64,000 nt of DNA from JAVJSF01 sp040219555 (GCA_040219555.1 JAVJSF010000015.1:62001-126000); one strand, 5' to 3'. Counted from the first letter of the stretch, positions 28,680 through 39,149 are shown. The notes: a model not told the origin generated them from the letters alone. Numbers and translations: made by a program.

Positions 28680-29513
28680 TCAGGCGACGATGTCGACCGG
28701 GGTGCCCGGCGACGCCACCCGCGCCAGCCTGACGATGTCGCGGTTCGCCAACCGCACGCAGCCGTGGCTGACCGCGCGCCCAAGCAACCTGGGACGGCTG
28801 GTGCCGTGCAGCGCGATGCGGCCGTCGCCACCGTCGAAGTCGTTCAGCTTCTCCGAGTGGGCGGTCAGCGTCATGATGACCGGCCCGAAGAAGCCCCTGG
28901 GGTTGCGCTGACGCACGATCTCGCTGATGGCGAAGCGCCCCTCCGGGGTCGGGTTCAGCCGCGTCCCCACCGCGACCCGCCAGCGCACCACGCGCCGGTC
29001 GGCGCGGAAGACCGAGATGGTGCGCGACGAGATGTCCACGAGCACGCGCAGGCGGGTGCGCGTGACCCGCACCGCCGCCTCGGGCACCCAGGCGGCGGCG
29101 TCGTTGGGCCGGCTGTTGAGCAGCACCTTGTACCAGACGCCGTGCTTGACGCTGGTGGTGGCGCCCATCACCAGCAGCACCTCGGGGTTGCCGTTGTAGG
29201 GGGCCTGACCGTTCAGCAGACGCAGCTTCCTGGCCGAGGCCCGGGGGGCGGTGCGCGGATGGATCGGCACCACCACACGGGCCCGCCAGGCCACCGACGA
29301 GGTCGGCCGGGAGGCGATCGGACGCGGGGCGGCGCGCCGTAGCCGGTCCGGGGCGCGCCGCACCTGGGCGGCCTGGTGGACCGCCGGGTCGGCGGCGAAG
29401 CCGACGCGCTCCTTGGCCGCCGGTGCGTCCGCGGCGCCCACCTGGGCGACGGCCGCGAGGGCCATCGCGCAGGCGGTCCCGGCGGCGATCCTGAGAGTCG
29501 CTCGGGTCGCCAT
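28680..29513 (-). CDS. Secreted L,D-transpeptidase (YkuD domain)
   Basis: 277 aa. Signal peptide about residues 1-27, a variable linker, an SH3-like stretch, then the YkuD catalytic domain in the last 130 residues. The active-site motif is HGT...GRAVSHGCVRLANRD with Cys252. Forms 3-3 peptidoglycan cross-links or attaches proteins to the wall. ATG 29513 shares its first base with the TGA of the upstream SdrD-B/DUF11 gene. Confidence 0.88.
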   Translation of the reverse strand: MATRATLRIAAGTACAMALAAVAQVGAADAPAAKERVGFAADPAVHQAAQVRRAPDRLRRAAPRPIASRPTSSVAWRARVVVPIHPRTAPRASARKLRLLNGQAPYNGNPEVLLVMGATTSVKHGVWYKVLLNSRPNDAAAWVPEAAVRVTRTRLRVLVDISSRTISVFRADRRVVRWRVAVGTRLNPTPEGRFAISEIVRQRNPRGFFGPVIMTLTAHSEKLNDFDGGDGRIALHGTSRPRLLGRAVSHGCVRLANRDIVRLARVASPGTPVDIVA

Positions 29514-30934
29514 CAGCCGGTCACCCCGCCGCTGCGCGGCACCGGGGGCCGGCCCACGATCCGGGTGCGATCTGTCGAGCGCCGCGGCGGCAGGGCCTCG
29601 GCCACCACGGTGGCCGTATTGGGGATGACGCCGGTGAAGGTCGGGTTGGCCCTGACGCGCATCGTCATGCGGCGGATGGTGCCGGGGCGCATGTCGCCCA
29701 GCTCCCAGGTGACCACGCCGTTGCGCACCGTCGCGCCCCGCGGGATGGCGACGAGGGTCACCTGCGGCGGGACCAGGTCGGTCACCACCACGTCACGCGC
29801 GGTGAACGAACTGCGGTTGCGCACCGCGATGCGGTAGTCGAACACGCTCTCGATGGGAGCCGCGGGCGGCGCCTTCTTGAGGATGCGGATGTTCGGGCGC
29901 GGCGGCGGGGCCTGGTTGATGACCGCCGGCGGGGCCTGCGGACGGGCCAGGCCGAAGTTGTTGTTCAGGCTGTCGGTGGCCGAGCGCAGCGCGATGTCGC
30001 CGATGGTGACCGGGGTGGTGTTCTCGAAGCCGCCCGGGGTGCTGACGGTGACCGTGTAGCTGCCCGGGTTGCGGTTGGTGAAGCAGTACGCCCCGTCGCC
30101 GGCCGATGCGGTGGTGTCCGTCCCGGCGCCGCCGAGGGTGAGCGTCGCCCCCTCGTAGCGCGGCTCACCCGAGTCGAGCTGGCCGTTGCGGTTGGCGTCG
30201 ATGTAGACGACGCCGCAGATGTCGGCGGGGCGCGCGTTGCCGGCCGTGAAGGCGCCGACGCCGTTCGCCGGGACCATCACCGGGCCGACCGGCGGCGTGA
30301 TGGCCACCCAGCCCGGCTCGATGACCTCGGCGACCTGCCACATGCCCGCGGGCACGCTGGGGATCGTCACCGTGCCGTCCGGCCCGGTGACGGCGGTGCT
30401 GCTGTTGCCCTGCGGGTTGATCAGGTTGAAGCTCCAGCCGGGGACTCCCGGCTCGCCCGGGTCGCGGACGCCGTTCCCGTTCGCGTCCTCGTACTTGATC
30501 AGCTGCAGCGTGCCGAGCTGGTCGGCCACGTCGAAGGAGACCTGGGCCAGCACCTCGGGGGCCACCTGGCCGCTGGGGAGCGAGAAGAACTCCACCCGCG
30601 CCTGGTAGCGGCCCAGCGCGGCGCCGTTACCCGGGTTGAACGTGAACGCGTCGGTGAAGGGGCTGGGCGTCGACGGCTGCAGTGCGATCGGCTCCGGGCC
30701 GAGCCGCACGATGCCCAGCGGGTCCACGATGGAGCGGTCGATCCGGGTGGGGATCGACCCGAAGGTGACGTTGTAGCCGAGCACCTGCGTGCCCGTCTGG
30801 AGGATGGCCTGCGGCGGGGCCGGCGACCGCGAGAAGGTGATCCCCTGCGCCGCGGCCATCGCGGGCAGCGCCCCCATCACGATCACGAGCAGCGCGGCGA
30901 GCCACCGCCACGCGCCCTTCAGTCCTGGTGCCAT
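29513..30934 (-). CDS. Secreted protein with two SdrD B-like repeats and a DUF11 domain
   Basis: 473 aa. Signal peptide about residues 7-30, an Ig-like region, then two SdrD-B/Cna-B-like domains, each with a calcium-type acidic motif (DANGNGVRDPGEPG and DANRNGQLDSGEP), and a C-terminal DUF11 domain (IRILKKAPPAAPIESVFDYRIAVRN...). No LPxTG sorting signal or C-terminal helix is seen, so anchoring must differ. The start ATG 30934 has GGAGG five bases before it; an earlier in-frame ATG at 30961 lacks one. Coupled to the L,D-transpeptidase (TGATG). Confidence 0.82.
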   Translation of the reverse strand: MAPGLKGAWRWLAALLVIVMGALPAMAAAQGITFSRSPAPPQAILQTGTQVLGYNVTFGSIPTRIDRSIVDPLGIVRLGPEPIALQPSTPSPFTDAFTFNPGNGAALGRYQARVEFFSLPSGQVAPEVLAQVSFDVADQLGTLQLIKYEDANGNGVRDPGEPGVPGWSFNLINPQGNSSTAVTGPDGTVTIPSVPAGMWQVAEVIEPGWVAITPPVGPVMVPANGVGAFTAGNARPADICGVVYIDANRNGQLDSGEPRYEGATLTLGGAGTDTTASAGDGAYCFTNRNPGSYTVTVSTPGGFENTTPVTIGDIALRSATDSLNNNFGLARPQAPPAVINQAPPPRPNIRILKKAPPAAPIESVFDYRIAVRNRSSFTARDVVVTDLVPPQVTLVAIPRGATVRNGVVTWELGDMRPGTIRRMTMRVRANPTFTGVIPNTATVVAEALPPRRSTDRTRIVGRPPVPRSGGVTG

Positions 30935-31062
30935 CGTCGCCTCCGTTCCAGCCCTGTCCATCTCCGGTCAGGGGGAGGCTCGCCGTCGGGGGGCCCCTGC
31001 GGAAGCCCTGTAGCGGCCGGAAAACTCCAGAATCTGCCCTGCAACGTTGCGCATGGGCCATT

Positions 31063-32052
31063 TCAGGATGAGTGCGGTCCGCCAACGGCCGATGGGATCC
31101 GCTGGGGTCCGGGGCGCGCGGAGAGCCCCAGCGCGACGCCGGCCAGCAGCAGCAGAACGAGGGCCGCGGCCGCGCACCACACCGTCAGCTCGCGCAGGCG
31201 CTCCACCGGCACGACCACCGATCCGATGTCGGCGAACACCGCCCGCAGGTCCGGGGCCGTGACGCTCTGGGCGAAGATGCCGCCGGTCCGCGTGGCCATC
31301 TGGGCCAGGGTCTCGGCCGGGGTGGCGCCGCCGGGCTCCCCGGGGTCGTCCCCCAGCAGCAGCGGGAAGATGGGAACCCCCAGCGCGGCCGCGCGCTCCG
31401 CGGCCTGGGCCGGCGTGGTGGCCAGGCGGGCGGAGTCGACGCCATCGGTCAGGATCAGCACCCGGCCGGAGGCCTCGCCGGGGGCGACGGATCCATCGAG
31501 GATGGCTCCCACCGACTGGAGCGAGGCCAGCGCCGTCACCACCGCCTCGCCGAGGGCCGTCTCACCCCGCACCGTCTCGAGCCGGCCCAGGGCGGAGCGC
31601 ACACGGCCGCGGTCTCGCGTGGGCGCCACCTCCACGCGTGCGCCGTCGGCGAAGGTCACGAGGCCCACCGAGGTGTCGTCGGGGACCTCGTCCAGGAACC
31701 TGCCGGCCGCGTCGACGGCAGCCACCAGGCGATTCGGGGCCAGGTCGGTCCGGTTCATGGACGTGGAGATGTCGACCGCCAGCATCACCGTGCTCTGCGA
31801 GCGCTCCTCGCTGGCGGTGACCGAGGGGCGCGCCATCGCCACCACCGCGGCGACCACCCCCAGCAGGGCCAGGACCGCCGCGGTCACGCGCAGCGCCCCA
31901 GGGCGCGCGGCGCGGGCCACGCCCGGCAACACTGCGGGGTCGGCCCACGCCAGGGCGGCGCGGCGGCGCCCCCGCAGCATCGCCAGTGCCGCGACCGCAA
32001 GCAGCGGCACCAGGAGGAGGGCCCAGAGCCAGTGGCCGTCCTGGAAGACGAT
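31063..32052 (-). CDS. VWA-domain membrane protein (BatB-like)
   Basis: About 329 aa. Two N-terminal membrane helices (about residues 8-26 and 55-73), a von Willebrand A domain with the metal-binding DISTSMN (about 94-100) and a C-terminal helix near 295-315. Part of the MoxR-DUF58-BatA-BatB set. The expected start (VFQDGHWLWALL, as in relatives) coincides with ATC at 32052, five bases after the BatA TAG. The only upstream canonical start, ATG 32136, would bury 28 codons in batA; the next downstream GTG cuts the first helix. I use ATC provisionally. Confidence 0.78.
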   Translation of the reverse strand: MVFQDGHWLWALLLVPLLAVAALAMLRGRRRAALAWADPAVLPGVARAARPGALRVTAAVLALLGVVAAVVAMARPSVTASEERSQSTVMLAVDISTSMNRTDLAPNRLVAAVDAAGRFLDEVPDDTSVGLVTFADGARVEVAPTRDRGRVRSALGRLETVRGETALGEAVVTALASLQSVGAILDGSVAPGEASGRVLILTDGVDSARLATTPAQAAERAAALGVPIFPLLLGDDPGEPGGATPAETLAQMATRTGGIFAQSVTAPDLRAVFADIGSVVVPVERLRELTVWCAAAALVLLLLAGVALGLSARPGPQRIPSAVGGPHSS

Positions 32053-32057
32053 GTCCG

Positions 32058-32996
32058 CTAGCCCAGACGCGGCGAGAACCTCCAGGCGGCCGCGCCGGCC
32101 GCGATCAACAGCAGGGCCGCGACGCCGGCCGGCCACGCGGTGGCCTCACCGCGCACGCGCTCGGTGCCGATGAACGACCCAAGCCGCTCGTAGACCTCGC
32201 TCACCGACTCGGCGTCACGGCTCTCGTAGGCCTCGCCGTCGGTGGCCTCGGCGAGGCGGGCGAGTTCGCGCGGGTTGGGCGGCACCCGGGTGCCGTCGAC
32301 CAGGCGCCCGTCGGGCGTTCCCAGCGACACCGTGAACACCGGCACGCCCGCGAGGGCCGCCTGCTCCGCCGCGACGGAGGTGAGCAGGCCGGTGGTGCTC
32401 TCGCCGTCGGAGAGCAACAGGATGCGGGCCGCCTCGATGGTGCCCTCGGGGTCGCCCCCCTGCACGCTGCGCATCGCCTGGAGCGAGGCGAACACGGCGT
32501 CGCCGATGGCGGTGGCCCCGTCCGCGCGCAGGCCGTCGATGGCGCGCTCGAGCGCCAGGCGGTCCGTCGTGGGCGGGACCAGCACGTTGGCGGTGTTCGC
32601 GAAGCTCACCAGGCCCACCAGGTACTGGCGCGGCACGCTCTCGGCGAAGGCCAGGGCGGCGTCCTGGGCGGCGCGCAGCCGGTAGGGGGCCACGTCGTCG
32701 GCGGACATGGAGCCCGACACGTCGATGGCCAGGACGATCGTCGCCTGCTCGCGGGGCTCGTCGCGCCAGATCTGGGGACGCGCCAGCGACACCACCAGCG
32801 CCGCCAGCGCCAGGACGGCGAGGACCGGGGCCACGAACCGCCGCGGGCGCAGCCCGGGGTCGGCGGCGGCGATCAGGGCGAGGCTGGGGTGCGGTATGCC
32901 CCGGCCCACGCGCCCGCGGCGCCACACCAGGGCGCCCAGGACGAGCAGGGCGAGGACCGGCAACCCCAGCAGGGCCCACGGGGTGGCGAAGCTCAC
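32058..32996 (-). CDS. VWA-domain membrane protein (BatA-like)
   Basis: 312 aa. Helices at about 6-24 and 56-72, a VWA domain with perfect MIDAS DVSGSMS (92-98) and a TDGxS-type later loop, and a C-terminal helix near 290-306. GTG 32996 overlaps the DUF58 stop (GTGA). Thought to form a membrane complex assembled by the MoxR ATPase; the true role is unknown in actinobacteria. Confidence 0.85.
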   Translation of the reverse strand: MSFATPWALLGLPVLALLVLGALVWRRGRVGRGIPHPSLALIAAADPGLRPRRFVAPVLAVLALAALVVSLARPQIWRDEPREQATIVLAIDVSGSMSADDVAPYRLRAAQDAALAFAESVPRQYLVGLVSFANTANVLVPPTTDRLALERAIDGLRADGATAIGDAVFASLQAMRSVQGGDPEGTIEAARILLLSDGESTTGLLTSVAAEQAALAGVPVFTVSLGTPDGRLVDGTRVPPNPRELARLAEATDGEAYESRDAESVSEVYERLGSFIGTERVRGEATAWPAGVAALLLIAAGAAAWRFSPRLG

Positions 32997-33871
32997 GCGC
33001 GCACCACCCGCCGGCTGGGCGTGCGCGCCAGGACCTCGATCAGCGGAGCCACCCAGTCGGCGCCGGTCTCGACCGCGGCGTGGCGCGCTCCGGCGCGGGC
33101 CAGCATCGCCGCGCGGGCGCGATCGGAGGACGCGACCACCTCGGCGAACCGGGCCCGGAAGCGCGGGTCCGCGGTGTCGACCACACGCCGGGCCCCGGTG
33201 CCCATGTCGCGCAGGGTCACCGGCCCCACCGCGGGGAGGTCGCGCTCGCGCGGGTCGCGGACCTCGATGCAGATCACCTCGTGGGTGCGCGCCAGGCCGC
33301 CGATCGCGCGCTCGAGCCCGTCCTGATCGGGGAAGTCCGAGACGATCACCACCGCGCCGCGGTGGCGGGCCACCCGTCCCAGGGTGGTGATGGCGCGCAC
33401 CAGGTCGGTGGCGCCGGCGCCCTCGGGCACGGCGGGGACCCGCTCGACGGCCTGGAGCGCGGCGATCAACCCACGCCGGTCGGCGCACGGCGGGCGCACG
33501 AGGTCGGTCCCGCCCTGGCGGGTAGCGATGACCCCCAGGCGGTCCCCGTGCCGGCGCATCACCAGTCCCACCCCGGCGAGCACCTCGCGCCCGAGGTCGA
33601 GCTTGGTCTGCACCCGGCTGCCGTAGGACATCGCGGCCGAGCAGTCGAGCAGGGCCCAGGCGGTCAGCACCGGGTCGATCTCGGGGACCCGCACCATCGG
33701 CGTACCGGTCCGCGCGGTCAGCGCCCAGTCCACCCAGCGCACGTCGTCGCCGGGCGCGTACTCGCGCGTGACCGACGGCTCGCCGCCCGGGCCCGGGCGC
33801 CGGCCGCGGCGCTCGCCCTGCAGCAGCCCGTCGAGGCGCCGGCCGATGCGCAGCTCGACGCGCCGGAGGAT
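32993..33871 (-). CDS. DUF58-family protein
   Basis: About 292 aa. The DUF58 signature is REYAPGDDVRWVDW at residues 36-49, followed by a degenerate VWA-like fold. It lies between moxR and batA as in many genomes. No ATG, GTG or TTG exists near the expected N-terminus (ILRRVELRIGRRLDGLLQG). ATC at 33871 lies four bases after the moxR TGA and is the best candidate; a GGGGAG sits 22-27 bases upstream. The upstream ATG at 34120 would need an 83-codon read through moxR. Confidence 0.8.
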   Translation of the reverse strand: MLRRVELRIGRRLDGLLQGERRGRRPGPGGEPSVTREYAPGDDVRWVDWALTARTGTPMVRVPEIDPVLTAWALLDCSAAMSYGSRVQTKLDLGREVLAGVGLVMRRHGDRLGVIATRQGGTDLVRPPCADRRGLIAALQAVERVPAVPEGAGATDLVRAITTLGRVARHRGAVVIVSDFPDQDGLERAIGGLARTHEVICIEVRDPRERDLPAVGPVTLRDMGTGARRVVDTADPRFRARFAEVVASSDRARAAMLARAGARHAAVETGADWVAPLIEVLARTPSRRVVRA

Positions 33872-33875
33872 GGCC

Positions 33876-34916
<1,041 letters not shown>

Positions 34917-34964
34917 GGGCGGTCTCCTCGGGATCGGCGGGCGGGCGGTCGGGCAACCATCGGC

Positions 34965-35885
34965 TCAGGGCACCTGGTCGACGAGGGCGCGGACCCGCGA
35001 GGACGGGACGGCGAAGCCGATGCCGACGTTCCCGCGGATGGGGCCGATGATCGCCGTGGGGACCCCCACCAGGCGTCCCCGCATGTCGAACAGGCCGCCG
35101 CCGGAGTTCCCGGGGTTGATGGGCGCGTCGATCTGGATCATGGGGACCCCATCGGGGCCGGTCCGACGCCCGAGCGCGCTCACCACGCCGGCCGTCAGCG
35201 TGTTGCGCAGGCCGAATGGGCTACCGATGGCGAAGACGTCGTCGCCCGGCCGCAAACCGCCGTCGGGCTCCTCGGCCAGCGTCGCGCCGCCGCCCACGTC
35301 GCCGTTGGGACGCAGGATGGCGAGGTCCTCGTCGGGCGAGGACGTGACCAACCGCGCCGCCACCCGGCGCGAGTCGGCGGTGACGATCACGGCCTCGTCA
35401 CTGCCCTCGATGACGTGGTGGTTGGTCACGATCAGGCCGCTCGGGGCCAGGATGACACCGCTGCCCTCGCCCCGCTCGGTGCGCACCTGCACCACGCTGG
35501 GGCCCACGCGACCGGCCAGGTCCGCCAGCGACGGCAACCCGGGGTCGTCGTCGAGCACGGGAGTCAGGACCTCGCTCGTGTCCGCGGGGGGCGACGGCGC
35601 GTCGTCGTTCAGCACCAAGCCGACACCGGCCCCGCCGAGCGCACCGGCCACGAGGGCGCCCGCGACGGCGAGCGCGACCACCGGGGAGCGCCGAGCCGGC
35701 CGGCGGCGCGGGCGGGGGCGGCGGGCGGGAGGCGGTGGTGGCGGGGGAGCGTCGGCGCGGGGGGCGGGACCCACCGGGTGCGGCGAGAGGTCCGGAAGCG
35801 CGCGGGCGTCGCCCCGCGGCCGGGTCGGCAACGGGGGCAGACCGGCGCCGGACCGGCGGGGTGGCAGCGGGGGCAAATCGCTCAC
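34965..35885 (-). CDS. Membrane-anchored trypsin-like serine protease (HtrA/S1C without PDZ)
   Basis: 306 aa. Pro/Arg-rich cytoplasmic region (1-67), one membrane helix (about 68-92), then an S1C protease domain with the triad His157 (IVTNHHVI), Asp187 (DEDLAIL) and Ser261 (NPGNSGGGL). The C-terminus stops after the protease fold, so the PDZ domain of DegP/HtrA is absent. Envelope quality control or regulated proteolysis is likely. GTG 35885 start. Confidence 0.86.
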   Translation of the reverse strand: MSDLPPLPPRRSGAGLPPLPTRPRGDARALPDLSPHPVGPAPRADAPPPPPPPARRPRPRRRPARRSPVVALAVAGALVAGALGGAGVGLVLNDDAPSPPADTSEVLTPVLDDDPGLPSLADLAGRVGPSVVQVRTERGEGSGVILAPSGLIVTNHHVIEGSDEAVIVTADSRRVAARLVTSSPDEDLAILRPNGDVGGGATLAEEPDGGLRPGDDVFAIGSPFGLRNTLTAGVVSALGRRTGPDGVPMIQIDAPINPGNSGGGLFDMRGRLVGVPTAIIGPIRGNVGIGFAVPSSRVRALVDQVP

Positions 35886-36133
35886 GGGGTCAGTTGTATC
35901 GCGCCGGGCCGATCGCGGTGGTTAGGCCCGCCTTAACGTCCTCGGGGGCGCGCCCGGGGGCCCCCTCACGGGCGCGACACGGGAAGTGGCGGAACGGCGC
36001 ATCGCGGGCCGTCGCCCGCGTGGGCATCTCGGTGGCAGCGGGGGCCCGCGGCGGCACGTTCCGCCCGGTGACCCAGCGGATCACCATCCGGCGCACGCTG
36101 CTCTGATGGCGCCGGGCGGGGCGGGGCGCGCCG

Positions 36134-36364
36134 TCAGGCCGCCCCGCCCCGCCGGAGGCCGGCGAGGCGGTCGGCCAGCTCATCGGCCATGCCGGCGCGG
36201 CGGGCCGCGCGGGCGCACCTGACCCGCAGCGAGTCCAGCCGGGCACGGCCATCCTCATCGAGCTCGTCCAGCCGGTGCAGCTCCTCGAGCTCCTCGATGC
36301 GCGCGGCCAGCGACCGGACGCGCACCCAGAGCCCGTCGGCCACCTCGGCCGAGCGATCGGCCAC
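36134..36364 (-). CDS. Small helical protein of unknown function
   Basis: 76 aa, GTG start, charged and strongly helical with a Glu/Leu/Arg-rich coiled-coil-like core (RIEELEELHRLDELDEDG). It follows the helicase gene by six bases on the same strand, so it is probably cotranscribed. No known family recognised. The gap up to the protease (35886-36133) holds nothing I can support. Confidence 0.5.
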   Translation of the reverse strand: MADRSAEVADGLWVRVRSLAARIEELEELHRLDELDEDGRARLDSLRVRCARAARRAGMADELADRLAGLRRGGAA

Positions 36365-36370
36365 GGGCCC

Positions 36371-38938
36371 TCAGCCCTCGGGCGCGGGCGGAGGTGCGTC
36401 GCCCGGGGGTGCATCGCCGCCCCCGCCGCCGCCGCCCGATCCCGCGCCGCGCCGGCGACGACGGCGCCGCTTGCGGCGCGGCGGCGTGGCTTCCGGCGGC
36501 GGCGTGTCGGCGCGTTCCTCGCGCCGCTCGGGTCCCTCGCCCTGGGGCGAGCCCGCGGCGGGCGAGCCCTCGGGCCCGGCGCTGCGCAACCGCCGCCGCC
36601 GGCGCCGGCGGCCACGCGTGGGCGCCGCCCCGTCGCCGGCGGCACCGTCGCCGCCCTGACCGCCCCCGCCCTTCTTGCGGCCACCCTCGCCCACACCCAC
36701 CACGTCCGGCTCGGGCAGGCGGGGGAAGCGCGTCCGCAGCGCGTTCCAGGCCCGCCGCGAGGCCAGTGCCGAGGGCTGCATCGCACCCACGGCGGCCCGC
36801 AGGGCGCGGCGCGCGTCCGGGGTCGTGAGGTCCAGTGCGTCCAGCGCACCGCGCAGGCGGGCCCAGCCGCCGGCGGCGTCGGCCGCGCGGGCGGCGAGCC
36901 GTAGCTGCTCGGCCCGCGCCGGCACGTCGCCCGGCCCGAGCATCACCAGCAGGCGCGCGCCCTGCCCCAGCCGCAGCGGATTGCCGTCCGCCGGCGGCAC
37001 CGGGTCGGGCGGGGGCTCACCTGCAGCCCGCAGCCAGAGCGCGATCAGGGGGAGCTCACCGCCGTTGGTGATCAGGTGGTGGGCCTCCCACGCGGCGATG
37101 CGGGCCGCCTCCTGATTGCGCCCCGGCCGGGTGTTCTCCGAGAGGGCCCGAGCGACGTCCCAGGCCCAGCTCGGCGCCCAGTCGGCCGTCTGTTCCAGGG
37201 CCGACCAGCGCCGGCGGCGATCACCTGAGCGCCCGAGTTGCTCCAGCGCGGCCAGGCGATCCCAGCGGCCGGCGTTGTCGGCGTGCCACCAGAGGGCCCT
37301 CAGCCGCTCCCGGGCCGACATCCGCAGCCGATCGAGAACCTTTCGCGGGACGTCCTCGGGCAGGCCCCGGCGCAGCTCGGGCTGCACCAGCAGCGCGGTC
37401 GCCCAGGCGCGCCACAGCGGCTGATCGGACGTGTCGGTACCCACCAGACGACGCGCCACCAGACCGCTGAGCGCCCACCACGCCGTCGCGGCGAGGGGGT
37501 CGACGCCCACGGTGACACGGTCGATCAACTCGTCGAGGCCGACATCGTGTGAGGCGGCCTCGACCCACTCCTCCATGAGCGTGTCCGGCAGCACGGCCGG
37601 GTCGGCGTCGCGCCAGCCCGAGCCGGCCAGGCCGGCGGCGATCAGCCCGGGCGCGGCCGCCGGATTGACCAGCTTGGCGGCGTCTCCCTCGCGGTCCGAC
37701 AGCAAGGAGGCCGCCTTGGACAGCGCGCCGCGCTCGCCGGCCTCGGGCGGGCCGGCGACGCGCCCGAGCGGCTTGTACCAACCGAGCCCGAAGACCTCGT
37801 GGCTGGTCTGGACTCCCATCGGATCGCCGGCCGGCAGGAACTCCACCGACACGGCCTCCTTGCCCGGGGCCGGGCGCATGACGCGGCCCAGGCGCTGGAC
37901 GAAGACCCGCTCGGAGGTGGTGGGCGCGAGGTGCATCACGACCGTGGCGCGCGTCTCGTCCCAGCCCTCGGTGAGCAGGTCCGCGTTGCACAGCACGTCG
38001 ATGCGGCCCGAGGAGAAGTCGAACAGCACCCGCTGGAGCTCGCGCTGAGGTGTCTGGCCGGACACCGCGGCCGCCTTGACCCCCCGCTCGGCGAGTTCGT
38101 CGGCCAGCGCGTGCGCCTGGGCGACCGTGGCCGTGTAGGCCACCCCGGCCAGCCCGAGCGGCTGGAAGTGCTCGGCCCAGACCTCCGCGCAGGCCCGGTG
38201 CCAGCGCGCCCGGTCGAGGGCCCGGCCCAGGCTGGCCTGGTCGAAGTCGCCGCGCACGCGGGCGACGTCCGAGAGGTCGACGGCGCGCTCCACGCGCAGG
38301 GAGCGGAGCGGGCACAGGATGCCGCGGTTGATCGCCGAGGCGCGGTCGAGGGTGGTGGCCACCGGCCCGAAGACCTGGTCGACGTGCCCCGTGGTGGTCG
38401 ACCCCGTGGCGGTGAAGCCCACCGCGACCGCGTTGCGGGCCCGGTCGATCAGCCTGCGGGTCTGGGCGCCGAGCGTGGCGTGGGCCTCGTCACAGATCAG
38501 GAGATCGATCCCGTCCCAGTCCATGTGCTCCTGGTGGCGGAGGGCGGCCTGGTAGGTGCAGATGGCCACGCCGGGCCTGCCCGCCGACTCGGGCCCCTCG
38601 GGCAGGGTGGGCAGAGCGGGGAAGTGGCGCACCAGCCCGGCCGCGGTCTGCTCGGCGAGGTTGCGCCGCGGCACCAGCACCAGGGCGCTACCGCCCAGGG
38701 CCGCGGCCAGGGCCAGGAACATGATGGTCTTGCCGGAGCCCGTCGGCGCGTCCACCCAGGTGCGCGTGGCGCCGTGCGACAGGCGGCGCGCCAGCTCATC
38801 GAGCGCCTCGAGCTGGTGCTCGCGCAGCACGACGTCGGGCCACACCTCGTCGGGGCGGGAAAGGGCATGGGTGAGGGCCTCGCCTGGCGAGCGCTCCACG
38901 GGCGGATCGTCGGTGATGGGCTGCGATGCGTCCTGCAT
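36371..38938 (-). CDS. DEAD/DEAH-box (SF2) helicase with Arg-rich C-terminal tail
   Basis: 855 aa. Motif I APTGSGKT (64-71), DEAH (150-153), motif III-like FTATGS, and motif VI QRLGRVMRPAPG of an SSL2/UvrB-type SF2 helicase core in about 35-330. Then about 400 residues of alpha-helical sequence without recognised domain and a low-complexity tail with three Arg/Lys runs alternating with Gly/Pro/Glu patches. ATG 38938 has GGAGG ten bases before. Nucleic-acid binding by the tail is inferred. Confidence 0.82.
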   Translation of the reverse strand: MQDASQPITDDPPVERSPGEALTHALSRPDEVWPDVVLREHQLEALDELARRLSHGATRTWVDAPTGSGKTIMFLALAAALGGSALVLVPRRNLAEQTAAGLVRHFPALPTLPEGPESAGRPGVAICTYQAALRHQEHMDWDGIDLLICDEAHATLGAQTRRLIDRARNAVAVGFTATGSTTTGHVDQVFGPVATTLDRASAINRGILCPLRSLRVERAVDLSDVARVRGDFDQASLGRALDRARWHRACAEVWAEHFQPLGLAGVAYTATVAQAHALADELAERGVKAAAVSGQTPQRELQRVLFDFSSGRIDVLCNADLLTEGWDETRATVVMHLAPTTSERVFVQRLGRVMRPAPGKEAVSVEFLPAGDPMGVQTSHEVFGLGWYKPLGRVAGPPEAGERGALSKAASLLSDREGDAAKLVNPAAAPGLIAAGLAGSGWRDADPAVLPDTLMEEWVEAASHDVGLDELIDRVTVGVDPLAATAWWALSGLVARRLVGTDTSDQPLWRAWATALLVQPELRRGLPEDVPRKVLDRLRMSARERLRALWWHADNAGRWDRLAALEQLGRSGDRRRRWSALEQTADWAPSWAWDVARALSENTRPGRNQEAARIAAWEAHHLITNGGELPLIALWLRAAGEPPPDPVPPADGNPLRLGQGARLLVMLGPGDVPARAEQLRLAARAADAAGGWARLRGALDALDLTTPDARRALRAAVGAMQPSALASRRAWNALRTRFPRLPEPDVVGVGEGGRKKGGGGQGGDGAAGDGAAPTRGRRRRRRRLRSAGPEGSPAAGSPQGEGPERREERADTPPPEATPPRRKRRRRRRRGAGSGGGGGGGDAPPGDAPPPAPEG

Positions 38939-39135
38939 CTCGTGCCAGCCTCCCCGGTGCACAGGCGCGGTGGCCAAGGGCGGGGTAGGACGCCACCCGG
39001 TCGGGCACGAGCGCGGGGGCATCGCGTCTCGCCGGCGGGGCGTCGGGGAACGGGCGCGCTGTTCGCGCGACCGCATCCACATTACCAGCAACCGCGGACG
39101 GGACGGCAACGGGCGGAGATGGCCGGGGGCACCGG

Positions 39136-39141
39136 TAACAT
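39136..39141 (+). promoter_or_regulatory. Candidate -10 of a leaderless transcript
   Basis: TAACAT, eight bases before GTG 39150, no Shine-Dalgarno; same pattern as 4579 and 57187. Confidence 0.45.
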
Positions 39142-39149
39142 CGGCGGCC

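Noticed and set aside
31041..31050. GCAACGTTGC palindrome between the SdrD gene and batB
   Set aside because: Ten bases only, no second copy and no divergent regulator; may be chance.
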